Shown one piece after another: positions 1 through 11,893 of a stretch of 64,000 nucleotides of DNA (within the stretch, counting starts at the first letter, position 1; each line of letters begins with the position of its first letter). The stretch is from Nelumbo lutea (Eukaryota; Streptophyta; Magnoliopsida; Proteales; Nelumbonaceae): NCBI GenBank assembly GCA_022828595.1, contig JAKGHH010000005.1:59825655-59889654 (forward strand), in the 5' to 3' direction. The position numbers and the translations under genes were made by a program. The notes under the pieces are model-generated. The model worked only from the letters and a program-made list of their open reading frames with translations, had not been told where the DNA came from and made no database searches.

Positions 1-125
1 TCTTTCAAACCTTTGTGTTCTCCAGTTCTTCTCCTCTCTTTTCTCTCTTTCTCTTGCTTTTCTTCTACTTTTCCTAATCTGAAATCCATTAGGGTTCAAG
101 GTTGATTGTAGTCTTGATCATCTAC
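1..125 (+). repeat. 3' part of 5' LTR, copia A
   Basis: Near-identical to 2569-2693, with only a few substitutions visible (for example ccatt/ctatt and gatcat/gatcgt). This suggests a fairly young insertion despite the internal deletion. It is cut by the window start, so only the R/U5 part is seen. Confidence 0.9.
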
Positions 126-139
126 TTGGCATCAGAGCC
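126..139 (+). other. Primer-binding site, copia A
   Basis: The sequence tggcatcagagc lies directly after the LTR end. It resembles the usual copia site tggtatcagagc, complementary to the 3' end of initiator tRNA-Met, with one difference. Confidence 0.8.
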
Positions 140-179
140 TATCTAGGGTTTCTCATGTGAGTCTAGTCCAGACGAGGAG

Positions 180-485
180 TTGTTTACCGTTCCCCTTAAA
201 ACCTTTGGTTGTACCTGTTTTGTTCAGCTTCTCGAGCCCCATCACTCCAAGTTTGAACCTAAGGCCTCCAAATGCATTTTCCTCGGTTATGCACAAACTC
301 AAAAGGGTTATTGCTACTATGATCCAGTTTCAGGGAAAAAGTTTGTCTCCATGGATGTCACTTTCTTTGAGGAGACACCCTATTATCCTAGGGTTTCTCC
401 TCAGGGGGAGAGCAGTGAGTGGGGATTTGGGTCTCTTTCCTCAAGGGGAGCGCAGTGGGAGTGGGGCTGTTCCTTTATTGGGTGA
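180..485 (+). pseudogene. Copia A integrase C-terminal fragment
   Basis: The first ~65 codons read as the conserved C-terminal block of copia integrases, with motifs [24 protein letters not shown] and MDVTFFEE. The catalytic core (HHCC and D,D,E) is absent because the internal deletion joins this block to the leader just after the primer-binding site. The frame then drifts into a low-similarity linker and stops. It is a non-functional remnant. Confidence 0.85.
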
Positions 486-865
486 TGAAGGCTGTAATGG
501 TGAGGGTGATCAGAGGGATCTGGAGTTGAGAGTATCACAAGCGATGCAGGCAGGTTGAACCCAGTCATCAGCAGTCCAGGCCAACTCCAGTTCCTTCTGC
601 GGCTCCAAATCCAGGTATTACAGTCCTAGGGCCCACTGAGACACCTTCCACTATTGCCACTCCCCCTCCTGCGGATGACCTTGACCTCCCTATTGCCGTC
701 CGTAAAGGGAAACGACATTGCACCACATCTACAGCTCACTGCATTTCCTAGTTTTTATCCTATGATCGCCTATCTCCCTCTTACCGGTCCTATCTCACTT
801 CCATTGCCAATGCCCCTATTCCAAGAACAGTGCAAGAAGCCTTATCAGTTCCAGAGTGGAAAGAT

Positions 866-1558
866 GCAATGCAAGTTGAAATGGATGCCTTGTTGAAAAA
901 TAATACTTGGGCGTTAGTTGACTTACCCAAAGGAAAGAAACCAGTTGGATGTAGATGAGTATTTACTGTGAAGCATAATGCTGATGGCTCCATTGAAAGG
1001 TACAAAGCCCGACTGGTTGCAAAGGGGTTCACCCAGACTTATAGTATAGACTACTTGGAGACCTTTGCCCCAATAGCCAAGATGACTACCATCCGAGTTC
1101 TGTTATCCCTTGCAGCAAGTCATTCTTGGCCCTCGTTCCAGATGGATGTAAAAAATGCTTTTCTGAATGGAGATTTACAGGAAGAGGTCTACATGCAGTT
1201 GCCTCCTGGATTCTATGATACAGAGACAGGTAAGAAGGTTTGCCGACTGAACAAGGCATTGTATGGTTTGAAGCAGTCACCTAGAGCTTGGTTTGATAGA
1301 TTCAGACTAGCCCTTGGAAAATTCGGTTATGTACAGGCCCAACCAGATCACACACTGTTCATTAAACGGGTGGACTCCTCTCTGACCCTGCTTGCTGTAT
1401 ATGTGGATGATATTGTAGTGACAGGAAATAATAGTAGTGAGATTGAGTCCCTCAAACAACTCCTTCATCAAGAGTTTGAGGTGAAAGATCTTGGTACACT
1501 ACGGTACTTTTTGGGTATTGAGGTTGGTAGATCTAAACAAGGGATCTTTATCTCTTAG
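866..1558 (+). pseudogene. Copia A reverse transcriptase
   Basis: This is a copia RT domain (RVT_2 type). Visible motifs are [45 protein letters not shown] and the catalytic YVDDIVV, so the active-site aspartates are kept. Two stops break it: a TGA at the tryptophan of the GC[K/R]W motif near 955, and a TAG at 1556-1558 replacing the glutamine usual in SQRKYV. Sequence similarity continues beyond the second stop into the connection and RNase H regions. Function is lost unless the stops are read through. Confidence 0.9.
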
Positions 1559-2325
1559 AGAAAATATGTTCTGGATCTGTTGGCGGAAACTGGAAAGTTA
1601 GGTGTTAAGCTTGCCGATACACCCATTGAATAGAATCATAAGATTAGTGCAGAGGGCGGGGAGCCTCTTGAAGACAATGTTATGTTCCAACGGTTGGTTG
1701 GAAAGCTCCTATATCTCTGCCTCACTCGGCCAGATATCAGTTATGTAGTTAGTGTTGTCAGATAGTACATGCATTCCCCTAGAACTACTCATCTTCTTGC
1801 GGTTGAGAGAATATTAACATACTTGAAGAGATGCCCGGGTAGAGGTATACTGTTCAAGAACAATAATCACATAAGGGCGGAGGTCTTTACAGATGCCGAT
1901 TGGGCTAGGAGTGCTGATGACAGGAGGTCCACCTTTGGATATTGTGCCCTTGTGGGAGGTAACCTTGTCTCTTGGAGGAGTAAGAAGCAGAGTGTTGTTT
2001 CCTGCTCTAGTGTTGAAGCTAAATACAAGTCAATGGCTAACGGAGTGGTTGACCGTATTGATTATGAGAAGCCCTTGATGCTGTATTGTGATAATCAGGC
2101 GGTTATTAATATAGCCCACAATCCGGTACAACATGACCGAACTAAGCATATTGAAGTTGATCGACATTTTGTGCGAGAGAGGGTCTCCTCACAAGAAGTT
2201 TCTCCCGTATATCACATCCAACATGCAGCTCGCAGATATCCTCACCAAGGCTATACCAAGGAAGAAGTTAGAGTCAGACCTATCCAAGTTGGGAATGACA
2301 AATATCTATTCCCAACTTGAGGGGG
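1559..2325 (+). pseudogene. Copia A RT C-terminus and RNase H, frameshifted
   Basis: The frame resumes with RKYVLDLL and continues through RLVGKLLYL, FTDADWA, STFGYC and the RNase H motif YCDNQAV followed by RTKHIEVDRHFVRE. It ends in LADILTKAIP in another frame, just before the polypurine tract. About 35 residues between the EAKYKSMA motif and YCDNQAV are missing compared with intact copia elements. There are in-frame stops near 1631 and 1763 and a frameshift near 2180. Confidence 0.85.
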
Positions 2326-2327
2326 AG

Positions 2328-2693
2328 TGTAGAGAATACTGATGTGGGTCCCACAACTGTGGTCCCCACTGTGTTCGTAGGGCAGTATGTGTAATTGTTT
2401 GTTTCAGTCATGGTAGTATCAGTTGGTGATCAGTTTGTTATTTCAGTTTTTATTTGCTTTATTTGTCATGTAAGTACTGAGGGCAGATCTGTCCTTTTCC
2501 CTATGTACTGAACATGACCTATAAATACTAAGAGAGTGTCGGCGGCAGATCTATCAGAATCTGTCATTTCTTTCAAACCTTTGTGTTCTCCAGTTCTTCT
2601 CCTCTCTTTTCTCTCTTTCTCTTGCTTTTCTTCTACTTTTCCTAATCTGAAATCTATTAGGGTTCAAGGCTGATTGTAGTCTTGATCGTCTAC
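2328..2693 (+). repeat. 3' LTR, copia A
   Basis: It starts tgtagaga after a purine tract and ends near tctac, which fits a short terminal inverted repeat (tgtaga/tctac). A TATA box (tataaata) lies at 2520-2527, about 50 bases before the block shared with the 5' LTR. Length is about 366 bp. Confidence 0.88.
2520..2527 (+). promoter_or_regulatory. TATA box in copia A LTR
   Basis: The sequence tataaata sits in a U3-like position. The transcription start would fall about 30 bases downstream, near the start of the conserved R/U5 block. Confidence 0.6.
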
Positions 2694-3427
2694 TTTATCT
2701 AATCATCAATTCCTTGTTGGTTGTTTTAGGAAACCATTTTTTAAAAATTATGATGGTTTGAATGAAATCTTAAATTTTAAATTTTAAATATATAGTCTAT
2801 CAACGATATCTGAAATATTGCTGACATATTGGCAAAATATCGGGGATATTTGGAAAAAAAAAGATTCCTGGAAGATTTCGTATTGCCGCCCAGCAAATGG
2901 GGATATTTCAGGGATATATCGCCAAATATTATTGATATTGTGAACCATGATCATAAACTGTACTAGTTTGTGAAGGGAATAATAGAGACTGTACGACCAG
3001 TAGACCTCATTCTGGATCAACACAACACAAGGTTCAAAGTATCAATACACCTAATATGCACTAACCTGCATATTGGGTGTTTTGACTACCATAACTTTTT
3101 TTTTTTATTTAGTTTTCTTTTTTCAGAATTTGGTCAGGGGTGCGGTCTTAGGCTTGCTACCCGCTGAAACTGATCAAAAACCCAAAAGACCCTTATTTAG
3201 AGTATCATTTACTTGCCGATATTGGGCTATACATTGTGAAATTTTCATCCTTTGATCTATAGACAAGAAGAAAGGGAGAATGGAACCTTGCACAGAAAAT
3301 TGAGGTGTGGAAAAACTTATTTCCATAAATTCTTTATTCCCATGTTTTCATGTAACCCTTGTAAAACATTAATTATGGAAAGTGCCTTAGCATGAGATGG
3401 AAACATTAGACCACGGTCATGAGAAGA
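2694..3427. other. AT-rich intergenic or intronic DNA, no gene seen
   Basis: No coding signal is recognised. If the first exon of the PHP gene lies upstream of the window, this stretch and copia A are part of an intron. Confidence 0.5.
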
Positions 3428-3435
3428 CTTGGAAA

Positions 3436-3780
3436 TAGGGGTGATCATTTTCAGCCTGGCCCACAAAGCCCAGCCCAGAAATTCTAGGCTGGGGCCTGGG
3501 TTTTGTGTTCATGTCCTGCCCATCTCACACATATTTATATTTATATTAATTATACGTATTTGTATGTGTTATTTTATGTTATGTATGATATTTTATATTA
3601 TAAAATGTATAAAATAATTTTTATGAACATATTATATGACATATAGTATAAAATATTATATGTATTCAATATTTTATATATAAAATTCATAGGCCCGGAA
3701 TCAGGCCATGCCTGGCCCTAGGCTATAGCATTTATCACAGATGCTAAGCCTGGCCCAGGCCTGGTCCATGATAACCTCTA
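3436..3780. mobile_element. hAT-type MITE with perfect 8-bp target duplication
   Basis: The ends are inverted repeats: taggggtgatcat on the left, and tagaggttatcat when the right end is read on the minus strand. The 8-bp direct repeat cttggaaa flanks the element at 3428-3435 and 3781-3788. An 8-bp duplication with TAGGG-like ends is typical of the hAT superfamily. The 345-bp interior has GC-rich CCTGGCCC arms near both ends and an AT-rich core, and no coding capacity. Confidence 0.9.
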
Positions 3781-3788
3781 CTTGGAAA

Positions 3789-4704
3789 AGATTCTCTCTT
3801 TCTGCCAACCAATCATAACCATCTTTCTTCACATTGTGAAATATAGTTACCTATCTATATTTCACAATGGTAAATTTTTAAGATACTTCTTGTGTCCAAT
3901 CCACTTTGCATTTGAAAATAAAAAAATAACATTTGGGATTTTGAGTGAGGGTTGGGAGAATTAATACTCAAAAAAACTTGCTGTCAAGGGTTCTGTCATT
4001 TCTTTCCATTCAGAAGTGGCAAATATATGCATTGAACACAACCCTCTTTCTTCACCATATCTATTTATAAAAGCAGGAATGCACCAAGTTCAGCCCATTA
4101 TCCCAGATTCAAGCACTTCTTCAAAGGTAGCCCAACATCCACACAGACACAGATAGATGTTGAGTTGTTGACCTTGTGATAAAAAATTGAGCCTGCAGAC
4201 ATTCATTAATTGTCTGAAACTGCTTTTTTAAGGTCGTATCATTTATTTCATCAATACATTTCTCTTAACCACTCCAGTTTCTGGTATTTATAGAGTTTAG
4301 AAAAGCTAAATTCCAATATAGCAATATGAAGCCACATCCAAGTAATGGATGATTGTGGTTTTCAATAGCTTGGCCATAGTAACGCATTCCCTCTATTTTT
4401 TGTCTTATCTTCCTCTTTTGTCAAATGACTTTTCTTTTTATGATTTTGTAATTAGATTCTTGTTCCTACTTGAGTCACATGCAGAATACTTTTACATACC
4501 TGCCATTATGATTTATCAGATTTTAGTAACATGCTAAACAATTTCAAATAACTCTGAATTTTCTGAATGATAAGCTTGTGTTAAATAAATAAAATAGTGC
4601 ACCTTGATTATAACAACTGTTGTTGCTTATCTTTGTGCTTCTCCTGATATTTAATTAGGCTGACTATGGAACCCGATTTAATAAATTCAATCTGTTCAGA
4701 ACAG
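3789..4704. other. Non-coding, probable intron of the PHP gene
   Basis: No exon-like block with the PHP first motif (HSxxSDG) was found here on the plus strand. The 3' splice site of the first visible PHP exon is at its right end. Confidence 0.5.
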
Positions 4705-7700
4705 GTGAAGGTACTTGCTCTCACTGATCATGATACCATGTCTGGCATCCCTGAAGCCCTAGAAGCTGCTCACAAATTTGGCATCAGGATCATTCCAGGC
4801 GTTGAAATTAGTACAATATTCTCTCCAAGGTCATAGAGCTTCTAGATTTTTACGAGTTACAGGGATTTTTTTATTGAGTTATACTTTCAAATATTTTTGT
4901 GGTGGAATTATTTTCAAATATTTAGGATTGTCATTAAATACCACAGTTAATTCTCGGAAATGATTTCTAATATTGCAAGTGGATATGAATCACTAACAGA
5001 GGAGAGTCTGAATCTGAGGAACCAGTTCACATCCTTGCATATTATAGCAGCTGTGGGCCCACAAAATTAGAAGAACTAGAGAATTGTTTGGCTAACATAA
5101 GAGATGGGCGTTATATCCGTGCAAAGAATATAGTTTCAAAGCTGAACAACCTCAAGATGCCTCTTAAATGGGAGCATGTTGCAAGGATTGCCGGGAATGG
5201 AGTAGCTCCTGGAAGATTGCATGTGGCTCGTGCCATGGTTGAAGCAGGGCATGTGGAGAATCTGAAGCAAGCCTTTAACCGATATCTATATGATGGTGGA
5301 CCTGCCTACTCTACGTAAGAATCAAAGCCTCTAGCTAAATCTTAGTTTGGTTTCAATGCTCCATTCACTAACTACTGGCCATCTGGGACATGAACACTCA
5401 AAAGGAGTGGTGGAAGTTATTAGAAAAAAAAAAAAGATGAAATGTGGAACAGTGCAAAAAGTGATTGATTCTGCCTTTTAACATAGTTCTGCTTCTGGAA
5501 TTGAATTTTCGATAACATATGAACTTCCTTTTGTTCATTATACAGCGGTAATGAACTACTTGCAGAGGAAGCAGTGGAACTGATATGTCGGACAGGAGGT
5601 GTGGCAGCTTTAGCTCATCCCTGGGCCTTGAAGAATCCTGTTGCAGTTATCAGGAGGCTGAAAGATGCAGGGCTTCATGGAATAGAAGTTTACAGAAGTG
5701 ATGGAAAACTGGCAAGTATGAAACACAATCCAGAAAATACTGATAAAAAACACAATCCAGAAAAGAAAGCTTCTTTTTTCTTTTGCCCATTAAATCCTTG
5801 GCTCCCAGGTCAAGAAGCCAAAAAAGGGGAATCCGGTCTAATGCATGACAAAGTGGTTTTTAACTCTTGTGATTGATCTATAACCGATTTGGGCTCCAAG
5901 CAATGTTCTGAAAATTGTAATTGTATTGTAAATTATAGAGAAAGTTTAATTGAATTGAATCATGAACCATATAGTAAATCGTAAGATTATTTCTTCTTTT
6001 TGCAAACTTGTCAAAAAATTAAATATAGATAATAATTACATGCTAAATATATAGAAAAGTAATTCTATCCTATTTCTAATCCATGTCTATCATATATGTA
6101 CCTAAAACAATAGAGTTTGCCACTTCTAGAATATAATTCTAAGATGATATAATCAAATTTGACTTGAAAGTCAAATAATCCACATACAGTGGCTACATAT
6201 GATTGGAAAATAAATTCAATATATGGACTTCACTTAAAATAAATTTCTAGTAAGGTCTGTACAATGCCATGTTCTTTTTTTTGTAATAAGATGCACAATG
6301 TCATGTTCAACTGACCAATCAATCTGATATGAGTTACCTGTGCTAAATAATGCCAATGTGTTTATCTTCCAAGTATAATATACTGAGAAGTAATGGTTTG
6401 GAAAAAAAATCCGATTGGTTCACTTCATGTATTTAAGCTTGCACTTTTTTTAACCATATCATGCAGAAAAAGAAATCAAATGGAAAATAAACAATATGGT
6501 TTAATTGATGAAAAATAAACAATTTGGGTTCTCATTGAGACCAATCTGCTTCTTAATGGTGCTATTATCTAGGTAGTCAACCTGTCTTCTTGTACTTGGA
6601 GTCAGGTCATTCTTCTCTTCCATTACAAGGGTGACCACTATTTTCAAGTTGTCTATTCTCACCTATGGTTTATTTACTGTGATCCTTAAAATCTTTCTGG
6701 TGTTGGTAACCTTTTATACAAGGTGCAAAGAGTTCACTTGAAAGGGGAAAAAAAGAAAGTGGGCGTGGGGGGAGGTTGACAAGCAAGCTCAAAGTTGGAT
6801 TGGAAAGTTGTATATGCGGCATTATGTAGCATCTTTATAGTATTGTTAACTAATCTACAATAGGTTATGACACATTATGATATTGAACAATTAGTTACCA
6901 TGTATGTGGAAACAGTATAATATCTGACCACCATAGTACCACAATGATTGCATTATGGCATGATTTGGAATGACACTTTAAACCGTTTTTTTTTTTTTTT
7001 TTTTTTTAAGTTAATTATCTGGCATGGTGAAAGAAACAAATCAAATGTGAAGCAGGGTTGGACCTTCTTCTGGAATTGTTGCAGTTGTGAATTGTTGTTA
7101 TTGATACTCAAAATATTGAAAAGAAATAGGTTTAACCAGTGATTGAAGGTGTAGAACTTGCAAGTTCTAGTATATAGTATGGTAGAAGTAGAAAACCAAA
7201 GGGAAACATTGACATGATTTAAAATGATCAACAATATTGGACTGGTGTATTGCTTTCACCTACTACAATATTAGTACAATGATCTGCAAATAAGCTGATG
7301 GAGTTTCTGCTTTCCCTTCCAAAGAGAAAAAATGTTACATAAAGCATCTTCACTAGAGTGCATACATTGTTGATACCATATTGTATTACATCCTTCTGAT
7401 GGATAATCTTTTTTTTCCCTAATTGTTTGGTTTTGGTCTTGTTCACAGCATTCAGTGACTTGGCAGACTCCTATGAACTTTTGAAGCTTGGAGGATCTGA
7501 CTTCCATGGTAGAAGAGGTCAAGATGAGTCTGACTTGGGAAGTGTGAATCTTCCTGTGTTAGCTGTGCACGAGTTCCTTAAGGTGGCTCGCCCTATTTGG
7601 TGCAGTTCAATCAAGGAAACACTGCAGAGTTTCGCTGAAGAACCATCAGATTCAAACCTAGAGAGGATTGTGAAGTTCGGGGAGATCAGATTTCTTAAGG

Positions 7701-7861
7701 GTGGTTTGACTTCAAACTGTGACAAGGATTTACTTGATCTATGCCTCTCCTCCTGGTTGACAAATGAAGAGAGACAAACAATTGATGTTGAGACCCTCAG
7801 GTTGAAGCTTTCCCAGACTAACATAAATCAGAGAAGCATTCAGGTATCTGTGATGAGCTGA
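4705..7861 (+). CDS. PHP-domain phosphoesterase, last four exons (5' exon not in window)
   Basis: Spliced exons: 4705-4829, 5000-5314, 5546-5715 and 7449-7861; the stop is TGA at 7859-7861. All internal introns are GT-AG (170, 231 and 1733 bp) and the phases join exactly, giving 340 codons. Motifs in order are LALTDHDTMSG, IIPGVEIS, EEPVHILAYY, RIAGNGVAPGRLHVARA, ALAHPWALKN, LHGIEVYRSDGKL and LLKLGGSDFHG. These are the metal-site blocks of the polymerase and histidinol phosphatase (PHP) family. The closest type I recall is the plant protein of Arabidopsis At2g13840, related to bacterial 3',5'-nucleoside bisphosphate phosphatase / RNase AM (YciV/TrpH). The first metal motif (HxH...SDG) is missing, so an upstream exon is either outside the window beyond copia A or lost. 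The splice site at 4704 is the least certain. Confidence 0.87.
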
Positions 7862-8429
7862 CACTTTTCATCCGGTTACAGTTTCTAATTTATTTCATAC
7901 GTTTTGTTTCTGGGGTGAACTCTTCCAAATTTACCAAAAAATCTTTGTTTTCTTCCAGTTTAGGCGGAATACTTGTTTTGTACTCTTAGTTCTTTTCTTT
8001 CTTATTCCTTTTCTTAAAATTATTTGATTTTTCTTATTTTTTTGTCATTTGGTTGGAAGAAATCACAAAGATGCAGAAAGTGACGGATGTCCCAGTTTGT
8101 TCCTTGTTCTGATCCTGTATTTTATTTTGGGTAGGCAAGAAATTTTTTTTTTTTTCAAATTTGATATTGCTAATACAGATTGTCTGATGATGTTCCATAC
8201 CCTGCAATTTTTTTTTGGTAAATACCCTGCAAATTATTTCAATGTGATTGGAGGGTTGGAATTAAGATGAAGAGGGTTGTGGTTCTTCCACCTGTTCTGA
8301 CTGTTATTATGGACTAGGACTGCACTCAGCAGTAGTACAGTATTGGGTTCCAAAATGTACTGGGTAATGTCTTTTTCTTTTTGGTAGAGACTGGGGTAAT
8401 GTCTTCTGTTGTTGCATTGCAGTGTTCAA
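7862..8429. other. Intergenic, T-rich, no gene seen
   Basis: This is the downstream flank of the PHP gene and probably holds its 3' UTR. No clear polyadenylation signal is assigned. Confidence 0.4.
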
Positions 8430-8439
8430 ATATATTAGA

Positions 8440-8600
8440 TTTACATCACTCCGGATCTCCACAAGACACCACTGCCGTGTATTGGGAACATCTCTCATGA
8501 ATGACGAGGGATATATTCCCAATGTGCGCTTGTAGTATTTGTGGGTATTGAAGTTGGAACAGCTTGTGGGTGGGAGATCTGAGCTTTTCTTCCCTATAGC
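8440..8600. repeat. Decayed hairpin repeat (MITE-like)
   Basis: A central inverted repeat (attgggaacatctct / attgggaatatatccct, the latter on the minus strand) is nested inside outer arms (ccggatctccac and gtgggagatct). The core resembles the intact 149-bp element at 25098-25246. No target duplication was confirmed. Confidence 0.55.
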
Positions 8601-8894
8601 ACATCTGCACAAGTGCACGTACTGAAAGGATCTGTTGTGGGTTAAACAAAATTTACGTCCATTTCAGGGTTTCAAGGAATGATGATCTCAGTATTTTCTT
8701 GTGTTGGTGAGAATTGTGGATTCAAACAAGGTCCAAGGTATCAATAAGATATGGATCCTTTTCTAATTCTGAGGGGTATGTATGATACACCCATTTGATT
8801 TTGACGCATCAAGCTCATTACACCATTCTTTGTACTAGCTCCATACGGATTAGCCATCTGATAACAAGTGTTTTTGGTGGCATTTTTGTTTACC

Positions 8895-9100
8895 TCAAAT
8901 CTGGAATATCTCCCTACAAATGACAACATGCAAGTATGGGAGATGTCTCCAATGAGGCTATAGGTCCTACCCACAAGAACTCTACCACAGTTGTACATTT
9001 GGAACACCTCTCTATGAATGACAACATACTAAGTGTGGGAGATGCTCATAATGTGTGGCTATAGTTTCCACTCTCCTGTGGGTAGGAGATCCGAACACAT
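8895..9100. repeat. Two direct copies of a hairpin repeat
   Basis: Two ~65-bp blocks, near 8900-8962 and 9000-9064, share the pattern tggaa-a-ctc-ct, aatgacaacat, gtgggagatg and ggctatag. They are related to the blocks at 8478-8545 and 25098-25246. Flanking acccacaa / tgtgggtaggagatc arms recur. Confidence 0.55.
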
Positions 9101-10739
9101 CAATTACTGGGTTTTCGATCTTTTGAATTTTCAAAATTTGTGGGGTTTCTTGAGTCCAATTGCAACTACAAGTCGGTGGATTGCAGTTACATGTCTGATT
9201 GGGGGAGACCGATAACATTAATTCACTGATTTTTACCTCAAATGCTTCTCATTCAAGGTAAGGCTCGATATATATATTATTATCATGTTGTTGTAAACTT
9301 GCTCAAATCTAATGATTGATGGGTTCTCATTCTATAAGGTTATATCAGGTTTGATAGTGTGGGTTTTTGTACATCATCTATATGGTTGAGACTTGAGATT
9401 GATATATCACTTCTATGACTTGGATGATTTGATAGCGTGCATATGGGTATTGATGGAAGGGTAATGAAATGATCGTTTGTTATAACTTAGTGGATGCCAC
9501 ATTCCCTCAAAACACAGAGATAATTATAATTTTACCTAAAAACTATATGAAATGAATCTTAGATATCAGATCAGATATTTGTCATTAACCAAATGAGTAG
9601 TTTTCTGAAGCTGATTCTTGATATATAAATTTAATCCATCAGGTGTCACCGGCTTATTGGCAAGTTGTGATCCTCTGAAATTGCACCACCTGGTAAGTTA
9701 CTAGATTCAGAATCCCATTTTTACCCCTTTTTCCCTCGTGGCAAATCGTTTTTTGATTTTTCTTTTTGGCATCTGTTGGATTTAATTTCATTTTTCAGTA
9801 TGGCAGTTAGGTATCATAACACTATATTCGTTCTTATCCATATAAAAAAAAAGGAGAAAACAAACAATTAATTAGTTCTTGAGTACGGTATATTAAAATT
9901 GATTTGATGATGCAAGCTTCTAAATTTTTCCAAGTCTCAACTCCCAACTGATACCTCTATCTTGTAGAGTCATATTATTTAATCCCAAGGAAATGTCGGC
10001 AATTTGAATAATAAAAAAAAAGAGCTGACGTATAAAGAGTAAGGGTCCGTTTGGTTGGTAGTCAGAATTGGAATCGAAATTCTCCAAAATTGGAATCAGA
10101 AAGGTCCATTTTCATAGTCTGTTTGGTTCAGATAGGAATGAGAATGTGAATTAAAATAGGCCCTAAGATTTCTTGGGAATCGATCAACACCATTAGCGTT
10201 TTATTCGGAAAAAAAAATTTGACATCTTGAACGTTGGGTAACCTAACAGTGTTTTTCAGAGTCACCATTAGCGTTTTCGCTTTTAATTTTATTTTTTGTA
10301 TTTAGTGGGCAATCCTTCCTCTTCGGAGCGTTCTTTGGAACCTCTCTGGAAATGCAAACAAGATGTAAATTCCTCCATATGACTGTATAGTGTAATGTCA
10401 CTTTTACTAAAAATCTAAGCTGCTGAAAAGACATCATACCCTAAGGGCTTTGATCAATCAAAATCCCTACAAATTTGATAAATAATCATCTCATTGGTTA
10501 TCACTTTTATGATACCAGTTGATTGGTTATAAGTTTTTCCGATATCATGTCTTTTTGGTATATTTGTTGAATCTATTAGAGATAATTTACTTAGACACCC
10601 CTATAGTTTCACATATATATTAAAACCCATTTTATAATTTGCATATTACTAAAACATCTTTATAGTTTGTAATTTATTTACTTCATCGGTGAAAAATGTG
10701 AAAGAGCATTGGTCTAAGTTGACTTTTAGTTTTTCATCA
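9101..10739. other. Intergenic, AT-rich, no gene seen
   Basis: Contains a MITE-like end near 10048 (gggtccgtttggttgg) whose partner was not identified. Otherwise no feature is supported. Confidence 0.4.
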
Positions 10740-11893
10740 TTTTCAACTTCATTGTATGCCTCAATTCAAAGCATTGGATGGCCAATCTCTATTGGAATGA
10801 CGACCTCGGTGCTATAAGTTAAGTTGAATAGGGTCTCACCGTGTTGGTCTGAGGTGTCGTTCGGTAAACTCATAGGTCGTTGTATAACTTGTTGGCCTAG
10901 AGGCTTTTGGCTCTGTTAAGCCTCATCTTCAGCCCATCCAAAATTGTCCTATTGGTGACCTTAGCTAAGCTGTTGGATTGGGGGTAGCCTACTGAGTTGT
11001 ACTGCTGCTTGATGCCGAGGTTGGCACACCATTCTCTAAACCTGATGTCGTTGAATTACTTGCTGTTGTTAGTAACGAGAATGTGGAGGATGCCGAAGCA
11101 ATAAATGATATTCTTCCAAAAGAAATTCTAGATCATCTTCACTATGATAGTGGCTAAGGGATTGGCTTCGACCCACTTGGTAAGGTAATCAGTGGCGATG
11201 ATGGGGTACTTTCTGTTCCCAATGGCTTGAGGGAAGGGGCTGAGGAGATCCATTCCCCACTTCATGAAGGGCCATGGACTGTTGAGGGTTGAGAGGGTTG
11301 TGGTTGGCCGATGAGAGATGTTGGAGTGTCTCTAGCATCGGTCACACTTCTACACTAGCTCAGCTGCATCTTTCTGAACTATTGGCCAAAAATACATTTG
11401 GCTTAGTGCTTTTTTTGGGCCAAGGTTCTGCCTCCAAGGTGGTTGCCACAAATGTCTTCATGGATCTCTTGGAGCACATACTCGCCCTCTTCTTGATGAA
11501 GGCATCGGAGGTAGGGCAAAGTGCAAGATCTTCTATACAACTTCACTTTAAGTAGAGTGTAGTAGGCTGCCTGCAATCGAACTCGTCTTGCTTCATTTTT
11601 GTCAGCGGGCAATTGCTCATGTTGCAAGTAGGCGAGGATGGGGTCTATCCAACAAGGGTCAGTTTGTACTGGGAGCACTTGAACTTCTTTGATGTTGGGT
11701 CACACTAGCTTCTCAATACGGATAGTGTGGTTGAGGGCTAGACCTTATGTGCTTGCCAATTTAGATAGGCGTTGACTCTCATGTTCTCGGCCCGTAGGAC
11801 TTGTGTCAAGGCAAAGCGGTGAAAGTGGTGGGCAAGGTTTTGCATTTTGGCTAAGTACTTGGCCATATTGGGTTCTTTGGCCTCGTATTCAAC
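10740..11893 (-). pseudogene. Gypsy integrase, with second RNase H-like tail upstream
   Basis: Minus-strand translation near 11678-11403 gives an integrase zinc-binding approach (EIHEDICGNHLGGRTLAQK) like that of gypsy integrases. Beyond it, in broken frames, are motifs of the catalytic core: WPIVQKDAAELV, MKWGMDLLSPFPQA, ATDYLTKWVEA and YPQSN. The segment near 11700-11890 carries MAKYLAKM and HFHRFAL, typical of the extra RNase H domain in Tat elements. Many stops and at least two frameshifts make it non-functional. It lies once, outside the duplicated block. Confidence 0.8.

Larger units (their letters stand above)
1..2693 (+). mobile_element. Ty1/copia LTR retrotransposon A, internally deleted, 5' LTR cut by window edge
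   Basis: The first ~125 bases recur almost unchanged at 2569-2693, so they are the end of a 5' LTR and the matching end of a 3' LTR. A primer-binding site of the initiator-tRNA-Met type follows the 5' LTR, and a purine tract (gagggggag) precedes the 3' LTR. Between them lie copia integrase C-terminus, reverse transcriptase and RNase H in order. Gag, protease and most of integrase are missing: the leader runs straight into the integrase C-terminus near 180, so a large internal deletion occurred. Stops and frameshifts mark it as dead. The far end and target duplication of the 5' side lie outside the window. Confidence 0.93.

Noticed and set aside
5716..5876. Read-through of the PHP frame past 5715
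   Set aside because: The frame runs on by chance. The donor at 5716 and acceptor at 7448 join in phase to the next conserved block (FSDLADSYELLKLGGSD).
10048..10200. MITE starting gggtccgtttggttgg
   Set aside because: The left end looks right, but no matching inverted right end or target duplication was found.
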